Origin: JBELHR01 sp042091275
Lineage (GTDB): Bacteria; Bacteroidota; Bacteroidia; Flavobacteriales; Flavobacteriaceae
Direction: 5' to 3'
Length of the DNA: 17,733 nucleotides
Assembly: GCA_042091275.1 (NCBI GenBank)
Contig: JBELHR010000035.1
Location: 1 to 17,733 of the forward strand
Shown: positions 14,559 through 17,733 of the stretch, in pieces
Layout: each line of letters opens with the position of its first letter
Position numbering within the stretch: the stretch's first letter is position 1
Made by a program: the position numbers and the translations under genes
Notes under the pieces: generated by a model
Told to the model about the DNA's origin: nothing
Seen by the model: the letters and a program-made list of their open reading frames with translations, nothing else
Databases searched by the model: none

Positions 14559-15125
14559 TTATTCTTTGATACGTTCTTGGTAAGTACCTTTTGTCGTCTC
14601 AATCTTTATTTTGTCTCCCTCATTTATAAATAAAGGTACATTGACACGTGCGCCTGTTTCAACAGTAGCTGGTTTTGTGGCATTTGTAGCCGTATTACCC
14701 TTTACACCTGGCTCCGTGTGAGTGACCTCTAAAATAACAGAAGCTGGCATATCTACTGCCAAAGGCTCTTCATCAGCTGCCCTTACAATAACGGTAACTA
14801 CTTCACCTTCTTTAAGAAGTTCTGGAGCGTCTAAAACCGTCTTTTCCAAAGAGATTTGATTGTAGTCAGAAGTATTCATAAAGTGATATAAATCTCCTTC
14901 TGGATACAAGTATTGGTATTTTCTAGTCTCTACCCTAACCTCGTCAATTTTATGTCCTGCTGAAAAGGTATTATCAATTACTTTCCCTGTCGTGAGACTC
15001 TTTAATTTTGTTCTTACAAATGCAGGCCCTTTTCCAGGCTTTACATGTTGAAATTCTACGATTTTAAATGTATCGTGATTGTAATTGATACACAATCCAT
15101 TTCTTATATCTGATGTATTCGCCAT
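14559..15125 (-). CDS. efp: Translation elongation factor P
   Basis: EF-P binds the ribosome between the P and E sites and rescues stalling at consecutive prolines. The 188 residues are standard. Domain I contains the loop HVKPGKGPAFV, whose tip residue Lys32 corresponds to the E. coli lysine that is modified with beta-lysine. Domains II and III follow (YLYPEGDLYHFMNTSDYNQ, then the C-terminal GARVNVPLFINEGDKIKI). No EpmA, EpmB or EarP modification gene lies in the window, so the state of Lys32 is unknown. It starts 5 bases after lpxA and most likely shares its transcript. A terminator follows. Confidence 0.97.
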   Translation of the reverse strand: MANTSDIRNGLCINYNHDTFKIVEFQHVKPGKGPAFVRTKLKSLTTGKVIDNTFSAGHKIDEVRVETRKYQYLYPEGDLYHFMNTSDYNQISLEKTVLDAPELLKEGEVVTVIVRAADEEPLAVDMPASVILEVTHTEPGVKGNTATNATKPATVETGARVNVPLFINEGDKIKIETTKGTYQERIKE

Positions 15126-15130
15126 ATGTT

Positions 15131-15916
15131 CTAATTATTAATATTATAACCCTTCATAATTCCTCTTTTCGAATTTCTGATAAAGGTGATTATTTCATCT
15201 CGTTCTGGAGTAGCCTCCAATTGGGCTTCAATTTTTTCTAAAGCTTGGGTGTTGTTATTTTTACTTTGATAGAGTATTCGATAAATATTTTGAATTTCTC
15301 TAATCTTATCCGTGTCAAACCCCCTTCTTCTCAATCCAATAGAATTGATACCTACATAAGACAAAGGCTCCTTTGCAGCTTTGGTATATGGAGGAACATC
15401 CTTTCGAACTAGAGAACCACCTGATATCATAGCGTGATCTCCAATATTGATAAACTGATGCACCGCAGCCAAACCTCCGATGATAGCAAAATTACCTATG
15501 GTTACATGTCCGGCAAGAGCCACTCCATTTACTACTATAGAATTATCTCCTATAACGCAATCGTGAGCGATATGAGCGGTCGCCATAATCAAACAATTTG
15601 AACCTATTTTTGTAGTTCCTGATGCATTGGTCCCTCTATTGATGGTAACACATTCACGAATAGTTGTATTGTTTCCTATTTCAGCTAGAGAATCCTCTCC
15701 GTCGAACTTCAAATCCTGTGGAACTGCAGAAATTACTGCACCGGGAAAGATTCTACAATTTTCCCCTATACGAGCACCTTCCATGATAGTAACATTAGAA
15801 CCAATCCAGGTACCTGAACCAATTTTTACATTATTGTTAATGGTAGTAAAAGGCTCAACTACGACGTTTCTCGCTATTTTTGCCCCTGGATGAATATATG
15901 CTAAAGGTTGATTCAT
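15131..15916 (-). CDS. lpxA: Acyl-[ACP]-UDP-N-acetylglucosamine O-acyltransferase LpxA
   Basis: LpxA carries out the first step of lipid A synthesis, moving a 3-hydroxyacyl chain from ACP to the 3-OH of UDP-GlcNAc in the cytosol. The 261 residues match E. coli (262). The N-terminal two thirds are hexapeptide repeats forming a left-handed beta helix (for example VVVEPFTTINNNVKIGSG, NVTIMEGARIG). The catalytic histidine is His118 in TAHIAHDCVIG (E. coli His125), with His115 matching His122. GGLAAVHQF and RRRGFDTDKIREI (from about 206) lead into the helical C terminus. The start is 2 bases after the lpxC/fabZ stop. Acyl chain length cannot be predicted safely by eye. Confidence 0.97.
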   Translation of the reverse strand: MNQPLAYIHPGAKIARNVVVEPFTTINNNVKIGSGTWIGSNVTIMEGARIGENCRIFPGAVISAVPQDLKFDGEDSLAEIGNNTTIRECVTINRGTNASGTTKIGSNCLIMATAHIAHDCVIGDNSIVVNGVALAGHVTIGNFAIIGGLAAVHQFINIGDHAMISGGSLVRKDVPPYTKAAKEPLSYVGINSIGLRRRGFDTDKIREIQNIYRILYQSKNNNTQALEKIEAQLEATPERDEIITFIRNSKRGIMKGYNINN

Positions 15917-15918
15917 AA

Positions 15919-17310
15919 TTAATTCTTTTTTGCTATTTGTGCCATCAATTGAGCCTCTGCTACTAATTTGTTATTAGCGTATGCATAGGCTTGCATATGA
16001 CATATCCCTCTTCTTATCGGGGTAATTAAATCACACTTAAAAATCAGCGTATCTCCAGGTAAGACCTTTTGCTTAAACTTTACATTTTCCATTTTCATAA
16101 AGTAAGTCAAATAATTTTCTGGATCTGGAACTGTACTCAAAACTAGAACTCCACCACATTGGGCCATTGCTTCCACTTGTAATACTCCTGGCATAACAGG
16201 TGCTTCTGGAAAGTGACCGACAAAGAAGTTTTCGTTCATCGTAACATTCTTCATACCGACTACAGACTCTTTTGTCAATTCCAAAATTCTATCTATCAAT
16301 AGAAATGGAGGCCTGTGAGGCAAGATATCCATTATCTGATGGATATCCATCAACGGTTTTTGACTCAAATCGTATTTAGGAACGTTGTTTCGTTTATTAC
16401 GCTTTACAATTTCCTGTATTTTCTTTGCAAATTGGGTATTGATACCGTGACCAGGTTTAGTAGCAATAACCTTACCTCTAATCCTAGTTCCTGCAAGTGC
16501 CAAATCTCCAACTACATCTAAAAGCTTATGTCTCGCTGCTTCATTAGGCCATCTCAAAGATAGGTTGTCCAGAATCCCATTCGGTTTTACAGATACCTTG
16601 TCTTTGTTAAAAACCTTCTTTAATTTATCAAAAGTCTCTTCAGAAACCTCTTTATCCACGTAGACAATCGCGTTGTTTAAATCACCTCCTTTAATTAGGT
16701 CGTGTTTTAGAAGAGTTTCTATTTCGTGCAAAAAACTAAATGTTCTCGCCTCAGAAATTTCCTTTTTGAAATCACTCATCTTTTTTAGAGTGGCGTTCTG
16801 AGTCCCCAAAACTTTGGTCCCAAAATCCACCATTGTCGTAACCTCATAAGAATCCGCTGGCATCAAAACCATCTCAGAACCCGTAGTTTCATCTTTATAA
16901 CTGATGATTTCTTCCACCACAAACTCATTGACAAAAGCATCCTGTTCGGTAGAATCTGCATATTCAAGAGCCTCTATAAAAAACTTACTAGAACCGTCCA
17001 TGATAGGTGGCTCTGCTGCATCTAATTCAATAATTAAATTGTCTAAATCCAAACCGACTGCTGCCGCGAGAACATGCTCAGAGGTATGAATCTTTACCCC
17101 GTTCTTTTCTAGATTAGTTCCTCTTTCTGTTGTTGTCACATATTTAGCACTAGCCTCAATTATTGGTTCTCCTTCGAGATCAACTCGTTTGAATGTAAAC
17201 CCATTATTTACTGGTGCTGGTTTAAAGGTCATTTTGACATCTTGACCGGTGTGAAGTCCAATTCCCTCTAAGGAAACCTCTTTCGCAATTGTTTTTTGTT
17301 TCTTACTCAT
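15919..17310 (-). CDS. lpxC-fabZ: Bifunctional LpxC deacetylase / FabZ 3-hydroxyacyl-ACP dehydratase fusion
   Basis: One 463-residue chain joins two enzymes. Residues 1 to about 305 are LpxC, the zinc deacetylase and committed step of lipid A synthesis. The zinc ligands are His79 (TSEHVLAA), His261 and Asp265 (ARHKLLDVVGDLA), with catalytic His288 in KPGHGINTQ. Residues about 318-463 are FabZ, a hotdog-fold dehydratase of fatty-acid elongation, with MDIHQIMDILPHRPPFL and the catalytic pair His366 (GHFPEAPVMPG) and Glu380 (LQVEAMAQ). This fusion is a known hallmark of Bacteroidota. It places a lipid A enzyme and its competitor for hydroxyacyl-ACP on one polypeptide, so the two pathways rise and fall together. 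The ATG overlaps the lpxD stop by 8 bases (ATGAGTAA, 17303-17310). Confidence 0.97.
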   Translation of the reverse strand: MSKKQKTIAKEVSLEGIGLHTGQDVKMTFKPAPVNNGFTFKRVDLEGEPIIEASAKYVTTTERGTNLEKNGVKIHTSEHVLAAAVGLDLDNLIIELDAAEPPIMDGSSKFFIEALEYADSTEQDAFVNEFVVEEIISYKDETTGSEMVLMPADSYEVTTMVDFGTKVLGTQNATLKKMSDFKKEISEARTFSFLHEIETLLKHDLIKGGDLNNAIVYVDKEVSEETFDKLKKVFNKDKVSVKPNGILDNLSLRWPNEAARHKLLDVVGDLALAGTRIRGKVIATKPGHGINTQFAKKIQEIVKRNKRNNVPKYDLSQKPLMDIHQIMDILPHRPPFLLIDRILELTKESVVGMKNVTMNENFFVGHFPEAPVMPGVLQVEAMAQCGGVLVLSTVPDPENYLTYFMKMENVKFKQKVLPGDTLIFKCDLITPIRRGICHMQAYAYANNKLVAEAQLMAQIAKKN

Positions 17311-17733
17311 TATTTTTTGAGTCCTTATTTATGTCTTTTTCTAATTTATTTATTCGCTTGACAATGCCATCTAAATTCTTAAAATGCACATAAGATTTAT
17401 TGAAATTCCCATAATTCAAAGATGGAGTTCCTTGAACAACGTCTTTATCTTTTAAACTTTTAGTGATTCCAGATTGTGCTTGAATTTTGACAAAATCACC
17501 AATATTTAAGTGACCAACAATTCCAACTTGACCTCCAATCATAGCATTTCTTCCTATTTTTGAAGAACCCGCGATACCAGCTTGAGCAGCGATAACCGAA
17601 TTCTCTCCAATTTCTACGTTGTGGGCAATTTGCAATTGATTATCCAACTTGGCACCTTTTCTTATGATGGTAGAACCGAGTGTTGCACGATCTATTGTCG
17701 ACCCTGCTCCTATTTCTACATCGTCCTCTACAA
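17303..17733 (-). CDS. lpxD: UDP-3-O-acylglucosamine N-acyltransferase LpxD, C-terminal part (N terminus beyond the right edge)
   Basis: LpxD adds the second 3-hydroxyacyl chain to the glucosamine nitrogen, the third step of lipid A synthesis. The frame is open to the edge of the window. The visible part begins in the hexapeptide-repeat domain (VEDDVEIGAGSTIDRATLGS) and runs through KLDNQLQIAHNVEIG, which holds the catalytic histidine (E. coli His239), and VGIVGHLNIG, whose His matches E. coli His276. It ends in a helical tail (FKNLDGIVKRINKLEKD). There is no start codon in the window; the TTG at 17647 is an internal leucine codon. It heads the lpxD-lpxC/fabZ-lpxA-efp order. Its promoter lies outside the window. 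Confidence 0.95.
   Translation of the reverse strand, partial: VEDDVEIGAGSTIDRATLGSTIIRKGAKLDNQLQIAHNVEIGENSVIAAQAGIAGSSKIGRNAMIGGQVGIVGHLNIGDFVKIQAQSGITKSLKDKDVVQGTPSLNYGNFNKSYVHFKNLDGIVKRINKLEKDINKDSKNNE

Noticed and set aside
17303..17647. A short stand-alone acyltransferase gene starting at the TTG at 17647
   Set aside because: The frame is open to the window edge and continues as typical LpxD sequence, so the TTG is an internal leucine codon.
1..17733. CRISPR array, tRNA or rRNA gene, phage or integrated element
   Set aside because: No regularly spaced repeats, no cloverleaf with a CCA end or rRNA-like sequence, and no integrase, transposase or phage protein was seen on either strand.

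Overview
The window looks like an AT-rich chromosomal segment from a member of the Bacteroidota, most likely Flavobacteriia. The reasons are a fused lpxC-fabZ gene, several promoter -7 boxes of the Bacteroidota type (TAnnTTTG), no Shine-Dalgarno sequences before the genes, and protein sequences of flavobacterial character. Almost everything here is core metabolism and cell-envelope work. I see no tRNA, rRNA, CRISPR array, transposase, integrase or phage gene.

Layout. At the left edge a secreted aspartyl-protease-like gene runs off the window on the minus strand. From 357 to 7942 all genes are on the plus strand: a class I aminotransferase and murB (overlapping); a four-gene set that starts at its own promoter (a 61-residue cysteine-containing membrane-anchored protein, a family 2 glycosyltransferase, an ECF-type sigma factor, and a divergent Nramp-like transporter); lipA (lipoyl synthase); and a Tat-exported Gfo/Idh/MocA oxidoreductase. 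A bidirectional hairpin terminator at 7943-7976 separates these from the minus-strand half.

From 17733 down to 7979 all genes are on the minus strand. The first unit is the lipid A operon lpxD (partial)-lpxC/fabZ-lpxA with efp (elongation factor P) close behind. It is followed by sucD (succinyl-CoA synthetase alpha), a large two-domain M16 zinc peptidase lipoprotein, and fabG, each bounded by its own hairpin terminator. Last comes a PatB/MalY-type C-S lyase overlapping a prohibitin-like SPFH membrane protein.

How the genes fit together. MurB (peptidoglycan precursor), LpxD, LpxC and LpxA (lipid A), FabZ and FabG (fatty-acid elongation that supplies the hydroxyacyl-ACP used by LpxA and LpxD) and the glycosyltransferase form an envelope-building cluster. 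LipA, SucD and the aminotransferase serve central metabolism.

Three runs of exactly 100 N (4655-4754, 8276-8375, 10864-10963) interrupt the transporter, the SPFH protein and the M16 peptidase. Family lengths suggest that each hides more than 100 bases, so those protein lengths are not reliable. I found no clear new multi-gene system. The least understood items are the small cysteine protein, the orphan sigma factor and the transporter lacking the usual Nramp metal motif.
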